Shown: in pieces, positions 45,789 to 56,837 of the stretch
Numbering within the stretch: position 1 is the stretch's first letter
How the letters are laid out: each line of letters starts with the position of its first letter
Origin: Heterohyrax brucei
Lineage: Eukaryota; Chordata; Mammalia; Hyracoidea; Procaviidae
Direction: 5' to 3'
Assembly (NCBI GenBank): GCA_028571685.1
Contig: CM053143.1
Span: 8,733,501 to 8,797,500, forward strand
DNA: 64,000 nucleotides
Notes under the pieces: model-generated
What the model saw: only the letters and a program-made list of their open reading frames with translations
Told to the model about the DNA's origin: nothing
The model's database searches: none
Translations under genes and position numbers: made by a program

Positions 45789-48432
45789 TACTGTGGCAAT
45801 GTAATAGATTCTAAAGTCGGGTAGTGTGGGGCTTCCCACTGTGTTCTTCTTCTTCAGTTGTGCTTTGCTTATTTAGGGTTTCTTCCCTTTCCAAGTAAAG
45901 TTGGCAATTTATTTCTCCATCTCATTAAAGAAAGTCATTGAAATTTGGATTGAGATTGCGTTGTATATGTAGATCACTTTAGGTAAGACAGACATTTTCA
46001 CAATGTTAACTCTTCCTATCCATGAACAGGATAGTTTTCTCTATTTATGTAAGCCTCCTTTGATGTTTTACAGTAAGGTCTTGTAGTTCTCTCTGTATAG
46101 GTCTCTCATTTCCCTAGTTAGACTTATTCCTAGGTATTTTATCTTGTTGGGGGCTGTAATAAGTGGTATTGATTTGGTGGATTCTTCTTTGATGATCTCT
46201 TTGTTGGTATAAAGGAATCTAACTGATTTACTTATGATTATCTTATATCCTGATGGTTTGCTAAACTCTCCTATTAGTTCTAGTACTTTAATTATGTATT
46301 TCTGAGGATTCTCTGCATATGCAATCATATCATCACTAAATAGGGAAGTTTTTACTTCTTCTTTGCTGATGAGGATACCCTTGCTTTGTCTTGTCTAATT
46401 GCTCTGGATACTACCTTGAATACAATGTTGAATAGAAATGGTGAGTGGGCATCTTTGTCTAGTTTCCAGTCTCAAGGGGAATTATTTCAGGATGATGTAG
46501 GCTGTTGGCTTTGTGTAGATACACCTTATTGCATTGAGGAATTTTGCCTCTATTTCTATTTTGCTGAGAGTATTTAGCATGAATGGGTGTTTTCAAATGC
46601 CTTTTCTGCATCAGTTGACAAAATCAGGTGATTCTTGTCCTTGGAGTTATTTACGAGTTTGATCACATTAATTGTTCTTCCAATGTGGAACCAGCCTTTC
46701 ATCCCTGGTATGAATCCAACTTGGTCATGATGAATTATTTTTTGATATGTTGTTGAATTCTGCTGGCAAGGATTTTGTTGAAGATGTTTGCATCTAGATT
46801 CATGAATGATATTAGTCTGTAATTTTCTTTTTTTGTGGAACGTTTCCCTGGTTTTGGTCTCAGGGTTATGCTGGCTTCATAGAAGGAATTTGGAAGTATC
46901 CCATTGCTTTCTGTGCTGTGAAATAGCTTCAGCAGTTTTGGAGTCAACTCTTCTCTACAAAAGTTTAGTAAAATTCTCTGGTGAAGCCATCTGGGTCTGG
47001 ACTTTTTTTGCTTGGCAGCTTTTTGATGAGTTTCAATCTCTTCCTTTGTGATGGGTTTATTAAATTGTTCTACTTTTCTTTGTGATAATTTTGGTAGGTG
47101 ATATGAATCTAGAAATTTGTCCATTTCTTCTAGGTTTTCAAATCTGTTAAAGTACAGTCTTTCATAGTATTCTGTTATGATACTTTTGATTTCTGTTGGA
47201 TCTGTTGTGACTTCTCCCATCTCATTTCTTATTCGGGCTATTTGTTTCCTTTCTGTTTTTCTTTAGTAAGTTTAGCCAATGGTTTATCAATTTTGTTGAT
47301 CTTTTCAAAGAACCAGCTTGTGGTTCTGTTAATTTTTTTCAGTTGTTCTTCTAGTCTCTATTTCATTCAGTTCTGCTCTAAACTTTGTGCTCTGTTTTCT
47401 TCCAGTGCCTGAGTGGTTCCTCTGTGGCTCGATTTCTACTTGTTCAAGCTATAGGGTTAATTCTTTGGTTTGGGCCATTTCTTCCTTCTGGGTGTGTGCT
47501 TTTTTGGAGATAAATTGACATCTGAGCACTGCTTTTGCTGCATCCCAGTGGTTCTGGCAGGATGTGTTTTCATTTTCATTGATTCCCTAAATTTCTTTAT
47601 TTTGTTCTTGATTTCTTCTATAACCCATGGTTTGCTGAGCAAGGTGCAGTTCAGTTTCCGTGAGGTCCAATTTCTATCTATGATTTTTTCTGCTATTGAT
47701 TTTGACTTTTATGGCTTAATGGTGTGAGAAGACGCTTTGCAATAATTCAGTGGTTTGGATTTTGTTGAGACTTGCTTTATGTCCTGACAGATGGTCTATT
47801 TTGGAAAATGTTCCACGTGCATTGGAGTAGAAGGTGTATTTATCTGTTGATGGATAAAAAGTTCTGTATAATGTTGGTGAGGTTGGTTGTCACAATAAGA
47901 TCTGTGTCTTTACTGAGCTTTTTTATGGATGATCTCTCTCCTGAAAGTGGAGTGGTGGTGTCTCCAACTATTATTGTAGAATGATCTATCTCATTTTTCA
48001 ATGTAGTCAGTGTTAGTTAGATGTATTTAGATGTTCTGGTATTGGGTGCATGAATATTTAATATTGTTATGTCTTGCTTATGTATTGAACTTTCAGAAAT
48101 AAATACTGATCATCCTGGTCCACAATGGTGGATTTTACATTAAAGTCTGTTTTATCTGTGATTAGCATTGCCACTCCTGTTCTTCTTTCTATGTTCTTGG
48201 CCTCATATATGGTTTTCCATCCTTTAATTTTCAGTTTGTTCATATCTTTATGTCCTAGGTGTGTTTCTTGTAAGCAACATATAGATGGGTCATGTCTTTT
48301 GATTCAGGATGTCACTTGCTGTCACTTTATTGGAGTGTTAAGTCCGTTTACATGCAGTGTGGTTATTGATAGATACGTGTTTAGTGCTTTCATTTTGATG
48401 CTTTTGTTTTTGTGTTGATGATGTTTTCTATG

Positions 48433-48475
48433 CCAAAGCCAAGTGCCGTTGAGTCGGATCCGACTCATGGCACCA
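48433..48475 (-). mobile_element. 43-bp AfroSINE-tail micro-insertion with palindrome
   Basis: Flanked by the perfect 9-bp direct repeat TTTTCTATG (48424-48432 and 48476-48484) in the L1-3 spacer between ORF1 and ORF2. Contains the palindrome TGAGTCGGATCCGACTCA (48450-48467) and, on the minus strand, GGCACTTGGCTTTGG at its 3' end. Confidence 0.85.
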
Positions 48476-48779
48476 TTTTCTATGTTGCTGCTAATATTCT
48501 CTTTGGGGTCATTGTTCTTTATGGGTTGAATTTTAGTCTTTTTCAGTGTCAATTTTGTGTTTGTTGAGATTCCTGTATTATGCTTCTTGTTTTGATATGT
48601 CACATTGTTATTTGGCTTTGTGGCTACTCCTGTGATTCCCCTTATTATTCTAAGTTTAAAGCAGACTTTAACTTCTACACATCTTTTTAAATTCCTCTCC
48701 ACACTTTTTAGTGTGATGATGTCATAGTTTTTGTGATATGATCACTGATTCCATTCTTTTGATACTGTAGTTTGTTTGA

Positions 48780-49720
48780 GCTTTGTGACTTCCAAGAGTA
48801 GGATTCTGATTGCTGGGTCCTGCCTTGCCTCCTTAAATATACACTTACTGTTTTTATTTTTCTAAATAAAGAACTTCTTTCAGTATTTCTTGTAGTTTTG
48901 GTTTGATTTTTCCAAAGTCTCTAAGCTTCTGTGTACCTGAAAATTTCTTAATTTCACTTTCATATTTAAGAGACAATTTTGCTGTATATATAATTCTTGA
49001 TTGGAAGTTTTTCTCCTTCAAGGTTTTAAATACGTCATCCCACTACCTTGCCAATATCGACTCTGTCAAGAAGTCAGCAAACACAAGGCTTCCCTCTAAA
49101 TGCTAGCTTTGCTTTGAGCCTTGCTGTCTTTAAGAGAATCTGTTTATGTTTTATTTTATTAAGCTTGGTTATAATATGTCTTGTATTTTTCTTTTGACAT
49201 CTAGTTTTTGTGACATTCAATACATGTCTTTGATATCTATGTTCTCTTCTTTCATAATTTCAGGGAAGTTTTCAGTCAGCAACTCTACAACAATGCTCTC
49301 TGTATTTTCATCTATCCCTCCCTTTTCAGGTACTCCAGTTATTTGTTAATGATTCCTCTTAATAGAGTCTCACATATTTCTTAATGCTTCCTCAATTTTC
49401 TTATTTCTTTTCTCTGATTTGTCCTGACAAATGCTAGTGTCAGTTGATCTATCCTGAAGGTCGCTAAGTTTGACTTTCATATCCTTGGTTCTGCTTTTAT
49501 GACTTTGGATCGAACTGTCTAATTCTGTAATTTTTATTGATCTGATGCACTTCAGGTTATTGATGTTCCATCAGTTCAAATAGCTTACTTAATTTTTCAT
49601 TTTTGTGCTGCATTTCTTTCAATTTCTAGGAGGGCTTTAAATATAATTCTTTTGTACTCAGCCTCTGATACTTTCAGAAAAGCTTTCTTCATCTGGGAAG
49701 TTTGTTGATTCTTTGTTTTG
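48780..49720 (-). pseudogene. L1-3 ORF1 remnant
   Basis: Located by position between the spacer and 5'UTR, and by similarity to the ORF1 of L1-4 at 60780-61796. Shared blocks are AAGTTTTTCTCCTTCAAGG (reverse of the C-terminal domain) and TTCTTTCATAATTTCAGGGAAG. Broken by stops; no long frame survives on the coding strand. Confidence 0.65.
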
Positions 49721-50684
49721 GGAATTTTCCAGAGCTATGGTGGGCTGCTTCTTTAAATGTTGTCTGCATGCCGTCTAGAAGCTTCTCAGTTCTCTGGTGT
49801 TACCTCAATACTAGCTGAAGCATAGTTTTAAGAGGGGACTTGGTCACCACCCATATCTGTGTACGCTAGTGACTGGCATCAGGTGTAGTTTCTTGGGTGG
49901 CAGTCTGCCTCCTGGCTGGCAAAGACAGCACTCTACTTATGGAGTCACTATGGAGCCATCAACTGACCCTATGATGTGGATCAGTGAAGGGTGGAGGAGA
50001 TTCTACCGGGCCTCTCAGCAGTCAGTTCTCCAAGTGGTGTTATTTTAAAAGGGTACTTTACTGCTGAGTAGGGGCTGTCCAAACAGCTACTGAAAACATT
50101 CAGGCCCTCAAATGTGGCAGGCCCCACCGTCTGGCTGATGGTGAATATACCTCATAGGCCATCCCCAGAAACTATGATGTGGGTTAAAGTAGGGAGGGGC
50201 TAGCGCCTTCCTGCTGTCCTCTGCCAAGTCCCACCCACAAATCTAGACATCAGTCATCTCAAATGCTGCTTTTGTGCTGAAGAAGCACTTGCCTAATTGT
50301 TGCTGCTCTGCTTCAGAATCAGCCACAGCTAAGGCCTAGGGGCAAGGGTGACTCTGTTTCCCAGCTGACCAAGATGATGTCCCAGCTGAGCTGCCCTTCC
50401 TGCCATGAAACAGTAGAAGCTACGGCACAGCTCAGAAAAGAGAGAGTGGAGGGGCAGTGGTGCCCTCAATCAGAAGCCAGGCTCTCAAATTGTGCCCACG
50501 CACAGTCTCTCTGCTGAGCTATATGCTGTTTACTTAACCACTGCAGTTCAGCATATTTGCCTCTTATGTCCAGTTCCCACCTCCTAGATAACAAAGAAGG
50601 CATCTGTATCTGCAGTCCTCTGAAATGGTGAGTTAGCAGGGGTGGGACTCAGCTGTTCCTGGTTCATCTTTGAGAGAGGTAGTT

Positions 50685-50744
50685 TAGTCTATTACTACCA
50701 GTAATAGACTAGTAGACTAGTAATAGACTGGTAGTAATAGACTA
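50685..50744. repeat. perfect 18-bp inverted repeat with 24-bp loop
   Basis: Arm TAGTCTATTACTACCAGT (50685-50702) is exactly inverted at 50727-50744 (ACTGGTAGTAATAGACTA). The loop holds further TAGACTAGT copies. It lies in the L1-3 5'UTR where L1-4 has no such sequence. Confidence 0.9.
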
Positions 50745-50980
50745 GTCAAATCTGACAACACTATGCCAGATCCTAGAACTCCCTGGATACCCACACTGCT
50801 CCATTTGGTTTTCATCTCAGGCCTTAGTTCTCAGAGGGAATTGAGTAGACTTGTGTCTAGTCCATCACATTGGCCCCACTCAAGATAATTTTTAGTGAAA
50901 TAAAAATGCTAAACTGTGAACTTACATGATTGATCAAAAGTGCAATTGTAGGTTTGTGTTACAAAAATTAAATTACTTAT

Positions 50981-51480
50981 TGCCTTGGACTGAATTCTGT
51001 GCCCCAGAAAGTGTCTGTCAACTTGGCTAGTTCATGATTTCCAGTAATGTATGACTGTCCACTATTTTGTTATCTGGTATGATTTTCCTTTATGTTGTAT
51101 ATCTTATCACTATGATGCAATAAGATGGATTAGCAGCAGTTATGTTGATGAGATCTACAATAGTAAATTGTGTCTCACATCCCTTTTGAGCTATAAAAGA
51201 GAGAAGTGAAAAGGGAGACATTAGGCATATCATACCACCAAGAAATGAGTGCCATGGGCAGATTGTGCCTTTGGACCTGATGATCCTATAAGGAGAAGGT
51301 CCTAGTCCGGGGAAGATTGATGACAAGGACCTTTCTCCAGAGCTGACACAGAAAGGAAGCCTTCTCCTGGAGCTGACAACTTGAATTTTAGACTACTAGG
51401 CTGCAAGAGAATAAATATCTTTTTATTAAAGCTATTTACTTGTGATATTTCTGCTTCAGCAGCACTAGATAATTAAGACA
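50981..51480 (+). mobile_element. solo LTR, family LTR-B, perfect 5-bp target duplication
   Basis: TGCCTTGGACTGAATTCTG to AGATAATTAAGACA (TG...CA). Flanked by CTTAT at 50976-50980 and 51481-51485. Shares GGGGAAGATTGATGACAAGG and GAGCTGACAACTTGAATTTTAG with the other copies. AATAAA near 51413 could be the LTR polyadenylation signal. Confidence 0.92.
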
Positions 51481-51542
51481 CTTATAAACTTAAGTTTTAA
51501 GATTTTATGCTAGAAAACTAAGACACATGGTTTTCTATCTAT

Positions 51543-51612
51543 AATGCATATGCATATATATGCATTTACATATAGACACATTATATATACATACATATAT
51601 ATACATGTATAC
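51543..51612. repeat. AT-rich (ATAC/ATAT) low-complexity tract
   Basis: Alternating ATGCATAT and ATACATAT units. Confidence 0.8.
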
Positions 51613-51621
51613 TTATTCGTA

Positions 51622-51838
51622 TGTACAGTTGTTAGTTGTCATGAAGTCTGTGCTGACTCATGGTGATTCCACGTATTGCCAGAATAGAAGTGTGTTTCAT
51701 AAGTTTTCTAAGGCTATGAACTTTTGCAAAAAGATTGCCAGGCTTGTCTTTCGAGGCACCTTTGGGTGAGTTGAACCACCAACTGTTTGGCTAGTAGTTG
51801 AATGATTAATCACATGTATCACCCAAGGACTGACTCTC
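51622..51838 (-). mobile_element. AfroSINE-related SINE, long subtype
   Basis: GTCTGTGCTGACTCATGGTGA tail, TTTTGCAAAAAGATTGCCAGG middle, CGAGGCACCTTTGGGTGAG, GTTGAACCACCAACTGTTTGG box region, and ATCACATGTATCACCCAAGG head. Confidence 0.85.
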
Positions 51839-52235
51839 TCATTCTCATTCTCTCTCCTCCCCTTTCTGTCTTTGTGTTTGTACTTCCCACTCCATCACCT
51901 TTGATGAATTAAATATCCAATTTCCCCACCCTCCATCTATTTTCCCTCTGTATTACCTATTACTTAAAGAAATTTGGCATTGTCATCTCATGTTCACTGA
52001 GGGCTCATTGATGCTATAATACCTTCTTTGTAAAGCTGAAAGAAAAATGTAACCTCTGTCCTCACAGTAGATAAACAACTATATAACGGCAATTTCCCTG
52101 CAGGTCCTCTTATTGGTGATGACAGCTAAAATTTCCTGCTTACATTAGCTTATTAAAGATATCTATGTTATTGCCGTTCAATTAAATGAGGGGGTGGTTG
52201 TATGCAGAGGATGTGAAATTTTAGCTGCACTTTAA
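51839..52235. other. unique sequence, nothing recognised
   Basis: A pyrimidine-rich start (TTCTCATTCTCTCTCCTCC) is followed by ordinary AT-rich DNA. Confidence 0.5.
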
Positions 52236-52450
52236 AGCTAAAGGAGTGCCTGGGAAGCGTTAATGCTTAAAATGCTCTGCAAGGCTGCTAAACCAAAGGT
52301 TGGCAGTTCAAGTTCACCTAGAGGCACCTTAGAAAAACTGGCAATTTACTTCTGAAAATGAAACATTGAAAATCCTATGGAGCACAGTTCTACGCTAACA
52401 CACGTGGGGTTGCTGTGATTTGGTATCAATTTTATGACAACTGGTTTGAA
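52236..52450 (+). mobile_element. AfroSINE-related SINE, long subtype
   Basis: GGAGTGCCTGGGAAGCGTTAA head, CTGCTAAACCAAAGGTTGGCA, GTTCAAGTTCACCTAGAGGCA, AATCCTATGGAGCACAGTTC, and TTTTATGACAACTGGTTTG tail. One of the clearer copies of this subtype. Confidence 0.87.
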
Positions 52451-53779
52451 GCAAGAAGGAAGACCATATGGGAAGCATTTAATGCTGAGAGTATATGGCT
52501 TTTGTATATGGGTAGATCCGGGAGTAGAAGCAGTTAACAAACATTGATCTACATAGCACTGGAGGATAAGGCAAGAGAGAATTCTCAGGCAACACATACG
52601 CTACTGCCAGTTAATACTCTTAAAGCACTTTAGAACAAGATTTCAAAGGTTCAGGGAACACTTTCTCTTTTGGTGCTCTGTCCATTTAGTAGATGAGGGT
52701 TTCCATTTTTGTACTAGACATGTTATGAAATTGAAATTTCCTTTTATATTTGACTGTTTTATGTGTGGCTGTCAAGGTAAATGTTTAATAAGCTGTGGAT
52801 CAGTGACGTGCTTTTTTTTAACAGTGTAGTTGTGAGCAAGTCTGTGAGAAGAACAAAGCATATGCAAAAGATTTCAAAACAAGTTTTATTGCTCTATTAA
52901 AGTTTTTATAGCGTTTTCCTCTAATACTACTGTCTGAATAAAAGGAGCAGCTAGCCTTGAAGGAGAAAGTCACTTTCTTTTCTCATGTATTGTCTTGGTT
53001 TCTAGTTCTTGTTATCTGTTCATTTTGTCTTCAAAACTTAATGTCTTTTGTATTTATTTCTTTGATTCCTGTTAGTTGAACCATATTAAACTAAGGAGTT
53101 ATTTTGCCCTGGATTAAAACAACAAAAATAGACAACTGAACTTTCTGGATTTTTAATTCCCATGTCCAACCCCTTTTTCTGGTAACAAAGAATAATATTT
53201 ACAGTTGAACATGTTTGTATGCTTTTCTTTAAGTTTTGCCTCTTTTGTCCCACAAGTAACCACACTGTCTGCAGCTTATGTACTATGGTTAGTTACTGAG
53301 TAACAGGGACTTCTCTTTTCTTTTCCTACTAATAGAATCTTTTTTTCTTAAAAAAAAAATTAAAGTACATCCTAGGCAGTTTTCATTTACAACAACACCA
53401 GGTTATAAACCAGTGTGTTCTTTATTCTGCTTCAGATATAGACAATGATAAATGAATAGTTATCAAAGGGTTGCAGTAGTATGTCTGTGAACTTGGTTTT
53501 GCAGTTAGTGCTCTCTGTTGCGTGTCTGGAATGTGAACTCCATCCCTTTCTCTTGGCTTTTGTGCTGGTTGTTTATGTTTTGTTTTCTTTTCTTTCATGT
53601 TCTTCATTAAGGTCAGTTCCTCTCCATGAAGCACCCCATTGTAGACTGTTAAGACAGACTTTGCATGCTTCAAAGACAGATAAACTCTAGACATCAGTAA
53701 AACTCTAGCCGTCTGTGTAGTTCTCCTCTGAAATACATACATACACAGGCATAAATAAATTAATACACACTAGAGAACG
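52451..53779. other. unique sequence, nothing recognised
   Basis: About 1.3 kb with no recognised repeat. The 106-codon minus-strand frame at 53422-53742 is lysine-rich at its C-terminal half and has no identifiable domain; not called as a gene. Confidence 0.5.
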
Positions 53780-53945
53780 TATAGGAAACACTGATGGCAT
53801 AGTGGTTAAGTGCTACTGCTGCTAATCAAAAGGTTACCAGTTCAAATCTGCCAGGCACTCCTTGGAAACTCTACAGGCAGTAATACTCTGTCTATAGGGT
53901 CACTATGAGTAGGTATTGACTCAACAACAGTGTGATGGTTTTTTG
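53780..53945 (+). mobile_element. AfroSINE
   Basis: GAAACACTGATGGCATAGTGG head, AGGTTACCAGTTCAAATC box-B-like segment, CACTCCTTGGAAACTCTAC, TCTATAGGGTCACTATGAGT, and GTGATGGTTTTTTGG tail. Confidence 0.93.
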
Positions 53946-54087
53946 GTAAGAGACCATATAAGCAACATAATACCTGCAGATATAGACATATCTATTAGAG
54001 AGCATGTATTTTTTTAATGTCTGTCTTTTCATCAGTCTACATATTTTCTCAGAAAAGGAAATTAAACATTATTGTTATCATCTGGGG

Positions 54088-54346
54088 ATATTGATGGTTC
54101 CATGACAGAATTTTCAACTTCCATGCAAAATATCCAAGTTTAATACCTGGCCAGTGTACCTCAAGTGCAGTCACCATCTGCCTGTCATTGGAGGCCTGTA
54201 TGTTGCTATGATGGTGATTGACTTCTGCAGAGCTTCCAGACTAAGACAGGTTAGAAAGAAAGGCCTAGTGATCTCAGGCATAACATTCTTGCAGGCTGCA
54301 AATCTCTTTTCTAAACCTACACAGCTTCTGAAAAAGAAAAAAAAGT
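54088..54346 (+). mobile_element. SINE with a tRNA-Gly-like head
   Basis: Positions 54094-54165 follow the layout of a eukaryotic tRNA-Gly: GGTTCCATGACAGAATTTTCA (A box and D arm), CTTCCATGC (anticodon-arm region), CCAAGTTTAATACCTGGCCA (B box/T arm), then GTGTACCT. The body (GTCATTGGAGGCCTGTATG, GAGCTTCCAGACTAAGACAG) and an A-rich end near 54330 follow. Mutations break the arms, so it is a retroposon, not a tRNA gene. Confidence 0.75.
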
Positions 54347-54382
54347 AAGTCATTGCCGTAGAATCCACTGTCTTACCTATAG

Positions 54383-54545
54383 AACTTGGAACACTGCCAT
54401 CGAGTCGATTCTGATGCACAGAAACCCTGTAGACAGAGTAGAACTGTCCCATAGAGTTTTCAGGGAACACCTGGCAGATACGAACTGCTGACCTTTTGGT
54501 TACCAGACATAGTACTTAATCACTACACCAGCAGGGTTTCTTTCC
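54383..54545 (-). mobile_element. AfroSINE with 9-bp target duplication
   Basis: Tail CACTGCCATCGAGTCGATTC to head CACTACACCAGCAGGGTTTC. Flanked by TACCTATAG at 54374-54382 and 54546-54554. Confidence 0.93.
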
Positions 54546-54871
54546 TACCTATAGTATTTATACTTCTCTGACTTTTAGGAGCAAATTGACTTAGATATGT
54601 ATTTGGTACCACTGACTTCTGTGACACCTCTACTGTTTCTGTGCCCTGGAAAAATATTGATAATAAATGAGGATATTGAGCATGTACAGTGATGCTTTCT
54701 GATGAGGACATGTGTACTTACCGATTTAATGAACACTGGACTTCCTGAGCTAAGAAATGACCAGTGTGTATTGTGAAGCAAAAGGGATTAGGATTTTAAG
54801 TTTCTTCAGATACAGCCTGGTCTTTCCCTGGACCGCAATCAACCTGTCCTACCTCATGTGATGATCATAGT

Positions 54872-55108
54872 GAACACTCATCGGATTTCCTCTGTGCCAA
54901 GTGTGATCTAAGTGCCTTAAACACATTAGTTTATTTAATCTTCACAATATATCTTGAGATAAATTCTGTAATTATCCTTGTTCCATGAGTCAGATCTGAC
55001 TCGATGGCACTTGGCGTGGCTATCCTCGTTTTATAGAAGGACTAAAATGAATCACCCAAAGACACAGGGAAAGTAAACAGCAGAGCTAGAATTTGAATTC
55101 AGGCTGGC
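54872..55108 (-). mobile_element. MIR carrying a micro-insertion
   Basis: Reverse MIR: TGTGCCAAGTGTGATCTAAG, TTTAATCTTCACAATATATC, TATCCTCGTTTTATAGAAGG, CAGCAGAGCTAGAATTTGAAT. Interrupted by the 38-bp insert at 54983-55020. Confidence 0.85.
54983..55020 (+). mobile_element. 38-bp AfroSINE-tail micro-insertion with palindrome
   Basis: Flanked by TATCCTTGTT (54973-54982) and TATCCTCGTT (55021-55030), a 10-bp duplication with one change. Holds the palindrome GAGTCAGATCTGACTC (54987-55002) followed by GATGGCACTTGGCGTGGC. Confidence 0.87.
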
Positions 55109-55423
55109 TGGCTACAGATACCTCACCTTTAGCCCCGAGGGACAAGGTGTGTTGGAGATATGAGTCTCAAATCTTGTTTTCTTTCACCTTCTGTTTATGG
55201 CTTTCTGGAATAGGAATGGGCTTAAAACATGGCTGTGTGTGGCTCTGGGGATATCCCATGTGTAAGGATGGAAGCTGGGTCCCACACACTAAGTGCACGA
55301 TGTTAGCTAGAGGAGTAGGCTTATTCTTGGGTGGCTAAGATAGATGAATGAGATAGAACATCAAGAAGTGGACTCCTTGAGAAGAATACACTTATTCTAC
55401 TAGTGTATTGTTTGAGTATAGAC
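55109..55423. other. unique sequence, nothing recognised
   Basis: No recognised repeat. The 81-codon frame at 55093-55338 overlaps the MIR end and shows no domain. Confidence 0.5.
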
Positions 55424-55566
55424 AGTTTATTGTTGTCATTCAGTCAATTCTGATTCACAGCCCTCTAAGGCTGACCTATAACATTTTCTAAGAGTGGCTG
55501 GTGGATTCAAACTGCAGACCTTTTGGTTACCAGCCATAGCTCTTAAATATTGGACCCCCAGGGCTC
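55424..55566 (-). mobile_element. AfroSINE, diverged
   Basis: TCATTCAGTCAATTCTGATTC tail, GGTGGATTCAAACTGCAGACC box-B-like segment, and head ending GGACCCCCAGGGCTCC. Confidence 0.82.
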
Positions 55567-56837
55567 CAAGTGCAAACAGAGACAACCTGAAAATTAGAGT
55601 GAAGCTTCTGAGGACAGCACACAATTTTACTTCCTGGTAACTGTATTTAGATGGCCACGTGCTTAAAGTGTGACTAAGTATTAGAAAGTGATGCAACAAA
55701 TTTTGTGGGATGTGCAAAGGCATACAATTTTTTTATTATTATTACAATTGAGTAAAAATGTAGATTCCTATATAAATTTGCACGTCCATCTGTAGGCAGC
55801 TCCCACTTCTCTTGCTGCCCGGTGACAGCACACACTCTCTCTGCTCCACACATGTCTTATCCTCCCAACAATCCCCTATCTCCTCCTTTCCACCCACTCC
55901 CCTGCCTCCAGTGAGAGATCAGCAGGATGACACCCTATGGATGCACAGAGCCATAAAGTGAACACATGATATAGTCAGTCTGTGTCGCCAAGACCAATCC
56001 ATTCCTGTTTGAAGAGTTGACTTCCATTATGATTTATGGACAGGGGCAGCATCAGGGCCAGGGGCCATTTTCCCAGGGGAATTCTGAGGCCTCTGGATGA
56101 TCAATTGCAGTCTTTTAGTGGAGATCTCAGGGTGTACCCCTTTTTATTCTTGTGTTGACAGTGAGAATCAACTTTCTGAGCTCCATCATGGCTATCGCTG
56201 GTGGTGGCTGGGCGTCATCCAGTTCTTCTGGTCACAAGTCGATGTAGTCACCCACTCACGTGGACCTCTCTGTCTTCTGGGTTATCTTCCCCCCCATGTC
56301 ATTTTGGTCCTTGGTGATCACCCATTCCTGTTGAGTTGGCACCATTTGCTGTACCTTCAGATGGCAGCTTTGAAGACCCCAGACGCCACTCACCAATGTG
56401 GGGTGCAGAAGACTCTCTTAGCAAAACACTAGTTGTGCCAATTTGACCTCGATTTCCACCAAGAACATGGTCCCTGGCCTACCACCCCAGCTGCTCTGTC
56501 CTTGCAATATTGGGTTAAGATGGAAAGAGTAATCATGTTATATCAAAGTCCAGTTAATACTGACCTTTCTTTGTGCAGACACAGATTTCACCCAACCAAA
56601 TTTCTATAAACTAATCTAAACCCTCCAGTCCTCAGCCTCCCTCCCTCCCCAAATTTGCAGCCATCAAAGTCTTTTCTTCTATGCATGAGTCTGTTATTAA
56701 GTTCTTATCATAGGGGTCTCACGCAATATGCTTCCTTTTGTCTCTGACTAGTTTCATTCAACATAATATCCTCCCATTGAAATTAAGTTATGTTTCTTAA
56801 AATCATTGTTCTTTATCATTGCCTAGTGGCTTTGGCT

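Larger units (their letters stand above)
44170..48393 (-). pseudogene. L1-3 ORF2 remnant
   Basis: Begins at 48393 (reverse) with MKALNTYLSITTLHVNGLN. A 161-codon frame at 46735-47220 covers the region before the RT ([67 protein letters not shown]). The RT motif at 46329-46340 reads Phe-Ser-Asp-Asp rather than FADD; both Asp remain. The next frame (46068-46328) has YKIIISKSVRFLYTN. It is interrupted by an LTR and many stops. Confidence 0.83.
42431..50879 (-). mobile_element. L1-3: full-length minus-strand L1 carrying insertions
   Basis: The 3' end is near 42431 (reverse of CACTCAGCCACAA; no clear poly(T)). The 5' end at 50879 is the reverse of GGGGCCAATGTGATGGACTAG. The order fits 3'UTR 42431-43079 and 43746-44160, ORF2 about 44170-48393, spacer, ORF1 about 48780-49720, 5'UTR to 50879. 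It is interrupted by an inverted L1 3'UTR (43080-43745), an LTR (45225-45788) and a 43-bp insert (48433-48475). Target duplications are not obvious. Confidence 0.83.

Noticed and set aside
25378..50879. Assembly artefact as the sole explanation of the L1 stack
   Set aside because: Exact target duplications at L1-1, L1-2 and the 3'UTR insertion, and collinear rejoining of host segments, support real nesting, although long reads would be decisive.
54094..54165. Candidate tRNA-Gly gene
   Set aside because: The arms carry several mismatches, the anticodon loop is degraded, and the sequence continues into a SINE body with an A-rich end.
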